From contig NZ_CP068771.1 of the NCBI RefSeq assembly GCF_018336935.1, positions 3,038,001 through 3,102,000 on the forward strand: a stretch of 64,000 bases of DNA. Reading direction: 5' to 3'. The translations under genes were made by a program, and so were the position numbers. The notes beneath the pieces were generated by a model. The model was given only the letters and a program-made list of their open reading frames with translations. It ran no database searches and had not been told where the DNA came from. Origin of the DNA: Serratia plymuthica (GTDB taxonomy: Bacteria; Pseudomonadota; Gammaproteobacteria; Enterobacterales; Enterobacteriaceae). Numbering within the stretch: position 1 is the stretch's first letter; each line of letters starts with the position of its first letter. Below are positions 16,780 to 25,662 of the stretch, one piece after another.

Positions 16780-16824
16780 TATACCCCAAATAATTGGAGC
16801 TGCCTCTCAAGTATGAAGGGTATA
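16780..16824 (+). repeat. Short palindromic repeat remnant between paaD and paaE
   Basis: The spacer begins TATACCCC and ends GGGTATA, with inner blocks AAATAATTGGAGCTGC and CAAGTATGAAGGG. These are the two ends of an intergenic palindromic repeat I recall from Serratia and Yersinia chromosomes, where a longer middle section separates them. Here the middle is missing, leaving a 45-base mini-element immediately before the paaE ribosome site AGGAG. Confidence 0.55.
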
Positions 16825-16834
16825 GGAGAGCACC

Positions 16835-17893
16835 ATGACGGTCTTCCATCGCCTTAACGTCGCCGCCATCGAGCGCGAAACGCCGGACGCCGTGGCCATC
16901 ACGCTGCGCGTACCCGACGAGTTGAAAAACCATTACCGCTATACCCCCGGCCAGCACCTGACGTTAAAGGCGCGGGTCGACGGCGAAGAACTGCGGCGTT
17001 GCTATTCCATTTGCAGCGCTCCGCAGGAAGGGTTGCTGCAGATCGGCGTCAAAGCGATTCATCGGGGCCGTTTCTCCTCATTCGTCAACCACATGCTGAA
17101 AGTCGGCGACGAACTGGAGGTCATGGTGCCGCAAGGGCGTTTCGGCTATCAGCCGCAGGCGGAAAACTGCGGCAACTATCTGGCGATTGCGGCCGGTTCC
17201 GGCATCACGCCGATGCTGTCGATCATCAAGGCCACGCTGCAACTGGAAGCCAACAGCCGCTTCACGCTGATCTACGGCAACCGCAGCAGCCGCTCGGTGA
17301 TGTTCAAAGAGGCGTTGAGCGACCTGAAAAACCGCTATCCGCAGCGCTTCCAGCCGCTGTACCTGTTCAGCCAAGAGAGCCTGGACAGCCCGCTGCTCAG
17401 CGGCCGTATCGATCGCGAACGCCTGACGGCTCTCGGCGGCGCATTGCTGGATTACCGCGATTACGACCATGCCTTTATCTGCGGGCCGGAGGCGATGATG
17501 GACGACGCGCAAACCGTGCTGGAACAGGCCGGCGTACCGGCCGCGCATATCCACAGCGAACGCTTTAACACCAGCGGCATTGCCGCCCGCCCGCTCAACG
17601 ACGGCAGCCGCAACGCCACCCAGGTGGAGATCCTGCTCGATGGCCGCCGTTTGAATATCGAGGTTGGCACACAGGACGACAGCATTCTGGACGCGGCGCT
17701 GCGCCAGGGCGCTGACCTGCCCTACGCCTGCAAAGGCGGAGTGTGCGCCACCTGCAAATGCCGGCTGAAGGCCGGCCAGGTGGAGATGGCCGTCAACTAC
17801 AGCCTGGAGCCGGATCAGTTGGCGGCGGGCTACGTGTTGAGCTGCCAGTCGTGGCCGCGCGGCCACGGCGTGGTGTTGGACTTTGACGTATAG
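16835..17893 (+). CDS. paaE: Phenylacetyl-CoA epoxidase reductase subunit PaaE
   Basis: A 352-residue NADPH-dependent reductase that feeds electrons to the PaaA diiron site. It has an N-terminal FAD-binding barrel with RCYSICS, an NADPH domain with AAGSGITPMLSIIK, and a C-terminal plant-type 2Fe-2S ferredoxin domain with the ligands in CKGGVCATCKC plus a final Cys (LSCQSW). All domains are complete. The ribosome site AGGAG follows directly after the repeat remnant, and paaF begins 9 bases downstream. Confidence 0.96.
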   Translation: MTVFHRLNVAAIERETPDAVAITLRVPDELKNHYRYTPGQHLTLKARVDGEELRRCYSICSAPQEGLLQIGVKAIHRGRFSSFVNHMLKVGDELEVMVPQGRFGYQPQAENCGNYLAIAAGSGITPMLSIIKATLQLEANSRFTLIYGNRSSRSVMFKEALSDLKNRYPQRFQPLYLFSQESLDSPLLSGRIDRERLTALGGALLDYRDYDHAFICGPEAMMDDAQTVLEQAGVPAAHIHSERFNTSGIAARPLNDGSRNATQVEILLDGRRLNIEVGTQDDSILDAALRQGADLPYACKGGVCATCKCRLKAGQVEMAVNYSLEPDQLAAGYVLSCQSWPRGHGVVLDFDV

Positions 17894-17902
17894 GAGCTGG
17901 TA

Positions 17903-18676
17903 ATGGAAACCCCTTTGATCCTGCAGCAACAGCGGCAGCGCGTGGTGACCTTGACGCTGCATCGCCCGGAGGCGCGCAACGCCCTGAGCACACCCTGCCT
18001 GGAACAGCTGGTGTATCGGCTGGAACAGGCCGATGCCGACGCAAGCGTGGGCGCAGTGGTGATAACCGGTGCGGCGAGTTTCTTTGCCGCAGGTGCCGAT
18101 CTGCGGGAACTGCAACAGCAGGACTTGCCCGCCGCACTGGCGGATCGCCGTCCGTTGTTGTGGCAGCGGCTGGCGCAGTTCAGCAAACCGCTGCTGGCGG
18201 CGGTGAACGGCTATGCGCTAGGCGCCGGCTGCGAACTGGCGCTGGCCTGCGACATCGTGGTCTGCGGCGAAAGCGCCCGCTTTGGCCTGCCGGAAATCAC
18301 CCTCGGCCTGATGCCGGGAGCGGGCGGTACTCAACGCTTGATTCGCTGCGTCGGGAAATCCCTGGCCGGCCAGATGGTGTTGACCGGCGAAGCCATCAAC
18401 GCCGCCCGCGCGCTGCAAGCCGGCTTGGTCAGTGAAGTGTGCGTCGACGCGCTGACGCTGGAACGCGCTGAGCAGATCGCCGAACGTATCAGCTTACAGG
18501 CCCCGCTGGCTCTGCGTGCCGCCAAACAGGCGCTGAAACAGGCGGAAGAAGTCGGCCTCAGCCAGGGGCTGGCCTTTGAGCGCCAGCATTTTGTCGCGCT
18601 GGCCGCCACCGACGATCGCCGTGAAGGCATCACCGCCTTCTTCGAAAAACGTACGCCAAACTATCAGGGGCGCTGA
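17903..18676 (+). CDS. paaF: 2,3-dehydroadipyl-CoA hydratase
   Basis: A 257-residue crotonase-fold enzyme hydrating 2,3-dehydroadipyl-CoA in the lower phenylacetate pathway. Visible are the oxyanion-hole strand AAGADLRELQ, the NGYALGAGCELALACD loop, and the catalytic glutamates in ARFGLPEITLGLMPGAGG. It is cytosolic. It starts 9 bases after paaE with AGGAG and ends 3 bases before paaG, so the two crotonases are translated in tandem. Confidence 0.95.
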   Translation: METPLILQQQRQRVVTLTLHRPEARNALSTPCLEQLVYRLEQADADASVGAVVITGAASFFAAGADLRELQQQDLPAALADRRPLLWQRLAQFSKPLLAAVNGYALGAGCELALACDIVVCGESARFGLPEITLGLMPGAGGTQRLIRCVGKSLAGQMVLTGEAINAARALQAGLVSEVCVDALTLERAEQIAERISLQAPLALRAAKQALKQAEEVGLSQGLAFERQHFVALAATDDRREGITAFFEKRTPNYQGR

Positions 18677-18679
18677 TTT

Positions 18680-19471
18680 ATGGATAACGTATTGATTCTC
18701 ACCCACCTCGATGCCGGGGTGCTGACCTTGACCCTCAACCGGCCGGACCGGCTGAACAGCTTTAACGACGAGATGCACCGCCAGCTCAGCGAGGCACTGA
18801 CCCGGGCCGAACGTGACGACGAGGTACGCTGCTTGTTGATCACCGGTGCCGGGCGCGGTTTTTGCGCCGGGCAAGACCTGAACGATCGTAACGTCAGCGT
18901 GGAGCAACAGGCGCCAGACCTCGGCCTGTCGGTCGAACGTTTTTATAACCCGCTGATCCGCCGCCTGACCGCATTGCCCAAACCGATACTGTGCGCCGTC
19001 AACGGTGTGGCGGCGGGTGCAGGGGCCGCGCTGGCGCTGGCCTGCGATATCGTGATCGCCGCCGACAACGCCAGTTTTATCCAGTCGTTCTGCCGCCTGG
19101 GGCTGGTGCCGGACTCCGGCGGTAGCTGGTTTCTGCCGCGTCTGGCGGGCCATGCCCGCGCCATGGGCATGGCGCTGCTGGGCGATAAGGTCAGCGCACA
19201 ACAGGCGCTGGAATGGGGCATGATCTGGCAGGTGGTGGCGGCAGGCGAATTGGCCGACCATACCCAAACGCTGGCGCGGCATCTGGCCACCCAGCCAACC
19301 TACGGGCTGGGGCTGATTAAAAAAGCCCTCTACAGTTCGGCGACCAACAGCCTCGATCAACAGCTCGATCTGGAGCGCGATCTTCAGCGTCTCGGCGGCC
19401 GCAGCGACGATTATCGCGAAGGCGTCAGCGCCTTCTTCGCCAAACGCACGCCCAATTTCAGCGGGAAATAA
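18680..19471 (+). CDS. paaG: Ring 1,2-epoxyphenylacetyl-CoA isomerase
   Basis: A 263-residue crotonase-family isomerase that rearranges the ring epoxide to oxepin-CoA and later moves a double bond in the open chain. It has GRGFCAGQDLNDR for the oxyanion hole, NGVAAGAGAALALACD, and the Asp-bearing loop GLVPDSGGSWFLPRL typical of PaaG, where PaaF has Glu residues. It shares most of its architecture with the adjacent paaF, consistent with an old duplication. It ends 2 bases before paaH. Confidence 0.95.
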   Translation: MDNVLILTHLDAGVLTLTLNRPDRLNSFNDEMHRQLSEALTRAERDDEVRCLLITGAGRGFCAGQDLNDRNVSVEQQAPDLGLSVERFYNPLIRRLTALPKPILCAVNGVAAGAGAALALACDIVIAADNASFIQSFCRLGLVPDSGGSWFLPRLAGHARAMGMALLGDKVSAQQALEWGMIWQVVAAGELADHTQTLARHLATQPTYGLGLIKKALYSSATNSLDQQLDLERDLQRLGGRSDDYREGVSAFFAKRTPNFSGK

Positions 19472-19473
19472 TC

Positions 19474-20994
19474 ATGAGCCGGTCGAACTTCAACGGAACC
19501 GTGGCGGTGATTGGCGCGGGCACCATGGGCATCGGCATTGCCCAGGTGGCGGCCCATGCCGGGCATCAGGTGAAACTGTTCGATATCGCCGCGACCGCGG
19601 CCCAAAACGCGCTGAGCGCCCTGGGCATGAGGTTGCGGCGGCGCGTTGCGGCCGGCAAGGCCGACGCCGAGGCCACCGAAGCGTTGCTGACACGCATCCA
19701 GCCGGTGGATACGCTTGATCAATTGGCGGACTGCTCGCTGGTGATAGAAGCGGTAGCGGAAAAGCTGGCGATCAAACAAAGCCTGTTTCGGGAGCTGGAA
19801 GCCCTGTGCTCGCCCGCCGCGTTGTTCGCCAGCAATACCTCGTCGCTGTCGATTACCGCCATCGGCGGCGCGCTGCAGCATCCGCAGCGCCTGGCCGGGC
19901 TGCACTTCTTTAACCCGGCTCCGCTGATGAAGCTGGTGGAGATCGTCAGCGGGCTGGACACCAGCGCCGACACCCTCGCCACCCTGCAAACGCTGGCCCG
20001 GCAATGGGGCAAACAGAGCGTGCTGTGCCGCTCCACGCCGGGGTTTATCGTTAACCGCGTGGCGCGGCCTTTTTACGCCGAAACCCTGCGTGCGCTGGAA
20101 GAACGGGTAGCCGACATCGCTACACTCGATGCGGTGATGCGCGATGCCGGCGGTTTTGCCATGGGGCCGCTGCAACTGACCGATCTGATTGGCCAGGATA
20201 TTAATTACGCCGTCACCGAGTCGGTGTTTCAGGCCTTTTTCCAGGACTCGCGCTTTGCGCCGTCGCTGGTACAGCAAGAGCTGGTGGCCGCCGGGCGTCT
20301 GGGCCGCAAAAGCGGCCGTGGTTTTTACCGTTATGACGGCGAGCCAGCGTCGCCGCCCCCCCTCTGCCTGCCCCTCTCGCAGGCCGAGCCGCCACGCAGC
20401 GTCCAACTGCACGGCGACGACGCGGGCGTGGCCTTTTTAGCCGGATTGCTGACGGGAAATGCGGAGACGATCATACAACCTGGCCAGACCAGCGCCTTTG
20501 CCCGGATCGACGAAGTTATATTTATGTTAACAAATGGTAAAACAGCCAGCCAGATTGCCGAAGAAACAGGAACCCCCGTGGTGCTGTTTGATCTGTCCGC
20601 CAATTATTCGCAAGCCCCCTGCGTCGCCATCAGTTGCGCAACGCAAAACGACGCACAACACAACGATAAGGTGGTGCGCCTGCTGCAATCGTTCGGTAAG
20701 CAGGTGATTTTACTGCCGGACTACCCTGGCCTGTTGGTGATGCGGACCCTGGCCATGCTGGCCAACGAGGCGCTCGACGTGGTGAACAAAGGCGTCGCCA
20801 GCGCCGAAGATACCGATAGCGCACTGCGTTGCGGCGTCAACTACCCGCGCGGCCCGCTGGAATGGGGGGCTGCACTCGGCTGGCGGCAAATCCTCGCCAC
20901 GCTGGAAAACCTGCATCGCTACTATGGCGAACCGCGCTACCGGCCAATGCCGTTGCTGCGCCACTACGCATCCCTCTATTCAGGAGCCGAATGA
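19474..20994 (+). CDS. paaH: 3-hydroxyadipyl-CoA dehydrogenase
   Basis: A 506-residue NAD-dependent dehydrogenase oxidising 3-hydroxyadipyl-CoA to 3-oxoadipyl-CoA. The N-terminal Rossmann motif is VIGAGTMGIGIAQVAAHAGH. The catalytic His lies in LAGLHFFNPAPLMKLVEIV with the partner Glu in VEIVSG. A second dehydrogenase C-terminal domain follows at the end (LAMLANEALDVVNKG; GVNYPRGPLEWG). The length fits the long, two-domain PaaH type. Its stop overlaps the paaI start region. Confidence 0.95.
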   Translation: MSRSNFNGTVAVIGAGTMGIGIAQVAAHAGHQVKLFDIAATAAQNALSALGMRLRRRVAAGKADAEATEALLTRIQPVDTLDQLADCSLVIEAVAEKLAIKQSLFRELEALCSPAALFASNTSSLSITAIGGALQHPQRLAGLHFFNPAPLMKLVEIVSGLDTSADTLATLQTLARQWGKQSVLCRSTPGFIVNRVARPFYAETLRALEERVADIATLDAVMRDAGGFAMGPLQLTDLIGQDINYAVTESVFQAFFQDSRFAPSLVQQELVAAGRLGRKSGRGFYRYDGEPASPPPLCLPLSQAEPPRSVQLHGDDAGVAFLAGLLTGNAETIIQPGQTSAFARIDEVIFMLTNGKTASQIAEETGTPVVLFDLSANYSQAPCVAISCATQNDAQHNDKVVRLLQSFGKQVILLPDYPGLLVMRTLAMLANEALDVVNKGVASAEDTDSALRCGVNYPRGPLEWGAALGWRQILATLENLHRYYGEPRYRPMPLLRHYASLYSGAE

Positions 20995-21434
20995 TGAACG
21001 CCAATACGCCCCATGCGCTGGCGCAGCGCTGCGTCGAACAGATGTTTCAACAAGATGCCTGCGCGCAGGCGATGGGTATGCAGGTAGATGAAATCGACGC
21101 CGGTTTCGCCAGGGTCAGCATGACCGTCGGCCCGCAGATGCTTAACGGCCACCAAACCTGCCACGGCGGCCAACTGTTCAGCCTGGCCGATACCGCCTTC
21201 GCCTATGCCTGCAACAGCCAAGGGCTGGCGGCGGTGGCATCCGGTTGCAGCATCGATTTTATCCGCCCGGCGCTGGCGGGCGATCGTCTCACCGCCAGCG
21301 CCGAGCTGCGGCATCAGGGCAAAACCACCGGGCTGTATGACGTCGAAATAGTCAACCAACGGGGCAAAACCGTCGCCTGGTTCCGTGGCCGCGCACACCG
21401 CCTCGGCCAGCCCCTTTTAGAGGAGCAACCATGA
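20994..21434 (+). CDS. paaI: Hydroxyphenylacetyl-CoA thioesterase
   Basis: A 146-residue hotdog-fold thioesterase thought to rescue trapped CoA from dead-end hydroxyphenylacetyl-CoA. The active-site segment is [20 protein letters not shown]. Two starts are possible at the paaH junction: an ATG at 20991 in an ATGA overlap and one at 20994. The second is 7 bases from AGGAG and is preferred. The end overlaps the paaJ start by four bases, showing tight coupling. Confidence 0.94.
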   Translation: MNANTPHALAQRCVEQMFQQDACAQAMGMQVDEIDAGFARVSMTVGPQMLNGHQTCHGGQLFSLADTAFAYACNSQGLAAVASGCSIDFIRPALAGDRLTASAELRHQGKTTGLYDVEIVNQRGKTVAWFRGRAHRLGQPLLEEQP

Positions 21435-22636
21435 GTCAGGCATTTATTTGCGACGGCGTCCGCACGCCGATTGGCCGCTATGGCGGCGCGTTGTCCGGCG
21501 TGCGCGCCGACGATTTGGCCGCATTGCCGCTGCGTGCCCTGCTGGAGCGCCATCCCCAGGCAGACTGGTCGCTGCTGGACGACGTGATCCTCGGCTGCGC
21601 CAATCAGGCCGGGGAAGACAACCGCAACCTGGCGCGCATGGCCGGGCTGCTGGCGGGCGTGCCGGTCACGGTTTCAGGCACCACCGTCAACCGCCTGTGC
21701 GGCTCGGGGTTGGACGCGCTGGCGATGGCGGCGCGCAGCATCAAGGCAGGCGAAGCCGGGTTGGTGCTGGCCGGCGGCGCGGAATCCATGACCCGCGCTC
21801 CGCTGGTGATGGGCAAGGCCGACAGCGCCTTCAGCCGCCAGGCGCAGCTGTATGACACCACCCTGGGCTGGCGCTTTGTCAACCCGCAGATGCAGGCAGA
21901 GTACGGCACTGACTCCATGCCGGAAACCGCCGAAAACGTCGCGGCGCAGTTCAATATCAGCCGCGCCGATCAGGACGCCTTTGCGTTGCGCAGCCAGCAG
22001 CGCGCCGCCCGTGCGCAAGCATCGGGAATATTGGCGCAGGAGATCGTGCCGGTCAGTCTCCCCGGCAAAAAAGGCGCGATGACGCTGTTTAGCCAGGACG
22101 AGCACCCGCGTGCCGATACCCGGCTGGAACAATTGCAGGCGCTGAAAACCCCGTTCCGCCAGCCCGGAACCGTGACCGCCGGTAACGCCTCCGGCTTGAA
22201 TGACGGCGCAGCGGCACTGATTGTCGCCTCCGAAGCCATGGCCGTTCGCCAGGGGTTAACGCCACGCGCGCGCATTGTCGCCACCGCCACCTGCGGCGTT
22301 GAGCCGCGCCTGATGGGCATTGGCCCTTTGCCGGCCACCCGCAAGGTGCTGGAAATCGCCGGGCTGAGCCTGGCGCAAATGGATGTTATCGAACTGAACG
22401 AGGCGTTTGCCGCACAGGCGCTGGCGGTGCTGCGCCAGCTTGGCCTGCCCGACGACGCCCCACAGGTGAACCCCAACGGCGGCGCGATTGCCCTTGGGCA
22501 TCCGCTGGGCATGAGCGGCGCGCGTCTGGCGCTGGCCGCCCTGTTTGAACTGGAACGGCGCTCCGGCCGCTACGCGCTTTGCACCCTGTGCATCGGCGTC
22601 GGCCAGGGTATTGCTATGATCATTGAACGGGTATGA
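21431..22636 (+). CDS. paaJ: 3-oxoadipyl-CoA thiolase
   Basis: A 401-residue thiolase that cleaves 3-oxoadipyl-CoA to succinyl-CoA and acetyl-CoA and also acts on the unsaturated C8 intermediate. All three thiolase signatures are visible: the acylated Cys in [38 protein letters not shown], and the C-terminal Cys in [15 protein letters not shown]. The start overlaps the paaI stop (ATGA). A 16-base gap leads to paaK. Confidence 0.96.
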   Translation: MSQAFICDGVRTPIGRYGGALSGVRADDLAALPLRALLERHPQADWSLLDDVILGCANQAGEDNRNLARMAGLLAGVPVTVSGTTVNRLCGSGLDALAMAARSIKAGEAGLVLAGGAESMTRAPLVMGKADSAFSRQAQLYDTTLGWRFVNPQMQAEYGTDSMPETAENVAAQFNISRADQDAFALRSQQRAARAQASGILAQEIVPVSLPGKKGAMTLFSQDEHPRADTRLEQLQALKTPFRQPGTVTAGNASGLNDGAAALIVASEAMAVRQGLTPRARIVATATCGVEPRLMGIGPLPATRKVLEIAGLSLAQMDVIELNEAFAAQALAVLRQLGLPDDAPQVNPNGGAIALGHPLGMSGARLALAALFELERRSGRYALCTLCIGVGQGIAMIIERV

Positions 22637-22652
22637 CTCTCCGAGGCTAACT

Positions 22653-23960
22653 ATGACAACCCCTACACGGCCACTCGACACCATTGAGTTCGCCTCGCGC
22701 GATGAAATAGAAGCGCTGCAGCTGGAACGCCTGAAATGGACGCTGCACCACGCCTACAACAACGTGCCGATGTATAAACGCAAGTTCGATCGGGCAGGCG
22801 TACATCCTGACGACCTCAGGCAACTTAGCGATATAAGCCGCTTCCCCTACACCACCAAGCAGGATCTGCGCGACAACTACCCGTTCGACACCTTCGCCGT
22901 TCCGATGGAACAGGTAGTGCGCATCCATGCCTCGTCGGGCACCACCGGCAGGCCAACGGTGGTCGGTTATACCCAACGGGATATCGATAACTGGGCCGAT
23001 ATCGTCGCCCGCAGCCTGCGCGCCGCCGGAGCCACCGCCAAAGATAAGGTACATGTGGCCTACGGCTACGGCCTGTTCACCGGCGGTCTGGGTGCCCATT
23101 ACGGCGCAGAGCGGCTCGGGGCGACGGTGATCCCGGTCTCCGGCGGGCAAACCGAAAGGCAGGCGCAGCTGATCCTCGACTTCAAACCCGATGTCATCAT
23201 GGTGACGCCGTCTTATTGCCTGACGCTGATCGACGAACTGGAGCGCAAAATGGGCGGCGATGCCCGCAGCTGTTCGCTGCGCCTCGGGGTGTTCGGCGCC
23301 GAACCCTGGACCGAGGCATTGCGCCACGAGATTGAGTCCCGTCTGGGCATCAAGGCGCTGGATATTTATGGCCTGTCCGAAGTGATGGGGCCGGGCGTTG
23401 CGATGGAGTGCCTGGAAAGCGGCGGCGGCCCGACCATCTGGGAAGACCACTTCCTGCCTGAGATCATCTGCCCCGAGAGCGGCGAAGTCCTGCTGGACGG
23501 CCAGCACGGCGAACTGGTGTTCACCACCCTGACCAAAGAGGCGCTGCCGGTGATCCGCTACCGCACCCGCGACCTCACCCGCCTGCTGCCGGGCGATGCG
23601 CGCCAGATGCGGCGCATGGGGAAAATCACCGGCCGTTCGGACGACATGCTGATCATTCGCGGCGTCAACGTGTTCCCGTCGCAGGTGGAAGAGCAGATTA
23701 TGCAGTTCGAACAGCTGTCGCCGCACTACCAACTGCAGGTCAGCCGCAGCGGGCATCTGGATACCCTGGCGGTGCGCGTTGAGCTGAAAGAGTCGGCGCT
23801 CAATCTCAGCCATCAGCAGCGCTGCGAGATCTGCCACCAGTTGCGCCACCATATCAAATCGATTATCGGCGTCAGCACCGACGTCAGCATCGCCAACTGC
23901 GGCGACATTCCGCGTTCGGAAGGCAAGGCCCAGCGCGTGGTCGATCTGCGGCCGCGCTAA
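22653..23960 (+). CDS. paaK: Phenylacetate-CoA ligase
   Basis: A 435-residue acyl-adenylate-forming enzyme that activates phenylacetate with ATP and CoA, the first pathway step. It has the nucleotide loop HASSGTTGRPTVVGYT, the adenylation motif DIYGLSEVMGPGVAME, and the C-terminal lid with RSDDMLIIRGVNVFPSQVEE and the final SEGKAQRV lysine region. The ATG at 22653 follows CCGAGG; a longer upstream frame has no ribosome site. It is the last gene of the catabolic operon and is followed by a hairpin. Confidence 0.96.
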   Translation: MTTPTRPLDTIEFASRDEIEALQLERLKWTLHHAYNNVPMYKRKFDRAGVHPDDLRQLSDISRFPYTTKQDLRDNYPFDTFAVPMEQVVRIHASSGTTGRPTVVGYTQRDIDNWADIVARSLRAAGATAKDKVHVAYGYGLFTGGLGAHYGAERLGATVIPVSGGQTERQAQLILDFKPDVIMVTPSYCLTLIDELERKMGGDARSCSLRLGVFGAEPWTEALRHEIESRLGIKALDIYGLSEVMGPGVAMECLESGGGPTIWEDHFLPEIICPESGEVLLDGQHGELVFTTLTKEALPVIRYRTRDLTRLLPGDARQMRRMGKITGRSDDMLIIRGVNVFPSQVEEQIMQFEQLSPHYQLQVSRSGHLDTLAVRVELKESALNLSHQQRCEICHQLRHHIKSIIGVSTDVSIANCGDIPRSEGKAQRVVDLRPR

Positions 23961-23967
23961 TTCAGCC

Positions 23968-23985
23968 GGCGTCACGGATGACGCC
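23968..23985 (+). terminator. Hairpin after paaK
   Basis: GGCGTCA and TGACGCC form a 7-bp stem with a CGGA loop just past the paaK stop. It has no T tract; it may separate the catabolic operon from paaXY. Confidence 0.45.
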
Positions 23986-24038
23986 TCAATAAACTGTGTT
24001 AATGTTGTGTCTCATCGACGGCTAACCCATGGAAAACT

Positions 24039-24983
24039 ATGGAACATAAACTGGATGAGTTTATCCGCCATGCTGTAGACGCCCAGCCGATCAGCGGCAC
24101 TTCACTGATTATCTCCCTGTATGGCGATGCGCTCAGCCATCGCGGTGGCGAAGTGTGGCTCGGCAGTCTGAGCGCGCTGCTGGAGGCGCTGGGTTTCGGC
24201 GATCGCTTCGTGCGCACCTCGGTGTTTCGCCTGCAAAAAGAGGGCTGGCTGGCGGTGGAAAAAATCGGCCGTCGCAGCTTCTATCGGGTGACCGATCAGG
24301 GCATGCGCCAGTTCCGCCACGCCGAGTCGAAAATCTATCTCAGCGAACCGCCGGCCTGGGACGGCAAGTGGGATTTATTGCTGCTGGAAAGCGCGGACAA
24401 AAACGAGCGAGCGCGGCTGAAAAAAGAGCTGGGCTGGCTGGGTTTCGGCCAGATCGCCAACAACCTGATGGCGGCCCCCACCCACGCGCAAACCGACGTG
24501 ACGGCGCTGCTCGGCGAGCTTGATGCAGGCGAGCAGGTTATCTACTTCCGCGCCGACTACCCGTACAACCGTTCCGAGCAAACCCTGCAACAGTTGGTGG
24601 CCACCTGCTGGTCGCTGGCTGACGTGGCTGCGGGTTATCACGAGTTTATCGTCTCTTTCCGCCCGCTGATGCAACTGCTGCGCGAGGCCGACGACGCGCT
24701 GCTGACGCCCCAGCGTTGCTTCCAGATTAAGCTATTATTGATCCACTTCTTCCGGCGCGTGGCGCTGAAAGACCCGCTGTTGCCGGACGCCCTGCTGCCG
24801 GCGCAGTGGGAGGGGCAGATCGCCCGCAATTTGTGCATCAACATTTATCAGCGGGTAGACCGCGCCGCGACCGACTATGTCAGCGCGCTGGCGGAAACCA
24901 CTATCGGCGCCCTGCCCGCCCCGGCAGCAGGCTATTACCGGCGCTTCGGCGGCCTGCCGCGCGATACTCTCAAGGAGATTTAG
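24039..24983 (+). CDS. paaX: Phenylacetate pathway repressor PaaX
   Basis: A 314-residue GntR-like repressor that releases DNA on binding phenylacetyl-CoA. The N-terminal winged helix is visible in [20 protein letters not shown] to [20 protein letters not shown], followed by the PaaX-specific middle ([14 protein letters not shown]) and C-terminal helical domain. It presumably acts at the TGATTC-type repeats between paaZ and paaA. It lies 78 bases after paaK and 2 bases before paaY, forming the regulatory operon paaXY. Confidence 0.96.
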   Translation: MEHKLDEFIRHAVDAQPISGTSLIISLYGDALSHRGGEVWLGSLSALLEALGFGDRFVRTSVFRLQKEGWLAVEKIGRRSFYRVTDQGMRQFRHAESKIYLSEPPAWDGKWDLLLLESADKNERARLKKELGWLGFGQIANNLMAAPTHAQTDVTALLGELDAGEQVIYFRADYPYNRSEQTLQQLVATCWSLADVAAGYHEFIVSFRPLMQLLREADDALLTPQRCFQIKLLLIHFFRRVALKDPLLPDALLPAQWEGQIARNLCINIYQRVDRAATDYVSALAETTIGALPAPAAGYYRRFGGLPRDTLKEI

Positions 24984-24985
24984 CT

Positions 24986-25582
24986 ATGCCCGTGTATCAG
25001 ATTGACGGCCTGACGCCGGTGGTAGACCCGAGCAGCTATGTGCACCCGACGGCGGTGCTGATTGGCGACGTGATTATCGGCAAGCAAGTTTACATCGGCC
25101 CGAACGCCAGCCTGCGCGGCGATTTTGGCCGGCTGGTTATCTGCGACGGCGCCAACATTCAGGACAATTGCGTGATGCACGGCTTTCCGCAGCAGGACAC
25201 CGTCGTCGAGGAAGACGGCCATATCGGCCACGGCGCAATCCTGCACGGTTGCCGCATCCGTCGCAACGCCATGGTCGGCATGAACGCGGTGATCATGGAC
25301 GGCGCAGAGATTGGCGAGAACAGCATCGTCGGCGCAATGGCTTTCGTGAAGGCGGCGGCGGTGATTGAGGCCAACAAACTGGTGGTCGGCAGCCCGGCGC
25401 GGGTACTGCGCGACCTGACCGAACAGGAGCTGGCGTGGAAAGTGACCGGCACGCGTGAATATCATGACCTGGTGCTGCGCTGCAAATCCACGCTGAACGA
25501 GGTCGAACCGCTGGCCGAAGTGGAGCCAGGCCGCCAGCGCCTGAGCTTTGGCGATCACCTGCTGCCAAAAAACCGACTTTAA
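24986..25582 (+). CDS. paaY: Phenylacetate pathway hexapeptide-repeat thioesterase PaaY
   Basis: A 198-residue left-handed beta-helix protein of the gamma-carbonic-anhydrase-like family. It has hexapeptide repeats from about residue 18 to 135 (for example [20 protein letters not shown]) and metal-binding His in NCVMHGF and HGAILHG. PaaY has been described as a thioesterase that removes CoA from inhibitory pathway by-products. The ATG lies 2 bases after the paaX stop, with AAGGAG upstream. Its carbonic-anhydrase-like fold is certain, the exact reaction less so. Confidence 0.93.
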   Translation: MPVYQIDGLTPVVDPSSYVHPTAVLIGDVIIGKQVYIGPNASLRGDFGRLVICDGANIQDNCVMHGFPQQDTVVEEDGHIGHGAILHGCRIRRNAMVGMNAVIMDGAEIGENSIVGAMAFVKAAAVIEANKLVVGSPARVLRDLTEQELAWKVTGTREYHDLVLRCKSTLNEVEPLAEVEPGRQRLSFGDHLLPKNRL

Positions 25583-25608
25583 CCGGGCGCGCTACCGCAT
25601 TCCGTTCA

Positions 25609-25643
25609 AAAGTGGTTTACAGTTAACACCCTGTATCACCACT
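25609..25643. promoter_or_regulatory. Candidate MocR operator
   Basis: AAAGTGGTTT (25609-25618) with the mirrored ACCACT (25638-25643) precedes the MocR gene. The same 10-mer with a mirrored GCCAC occurs upstream of the EamA exporter at 30180-30203. This fits autoregulation by the adjacent MocR protein. Inference only. Confidence 0.3.
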
Positions 25644-25662
25644 GACTCCTGGACCGGAATCC

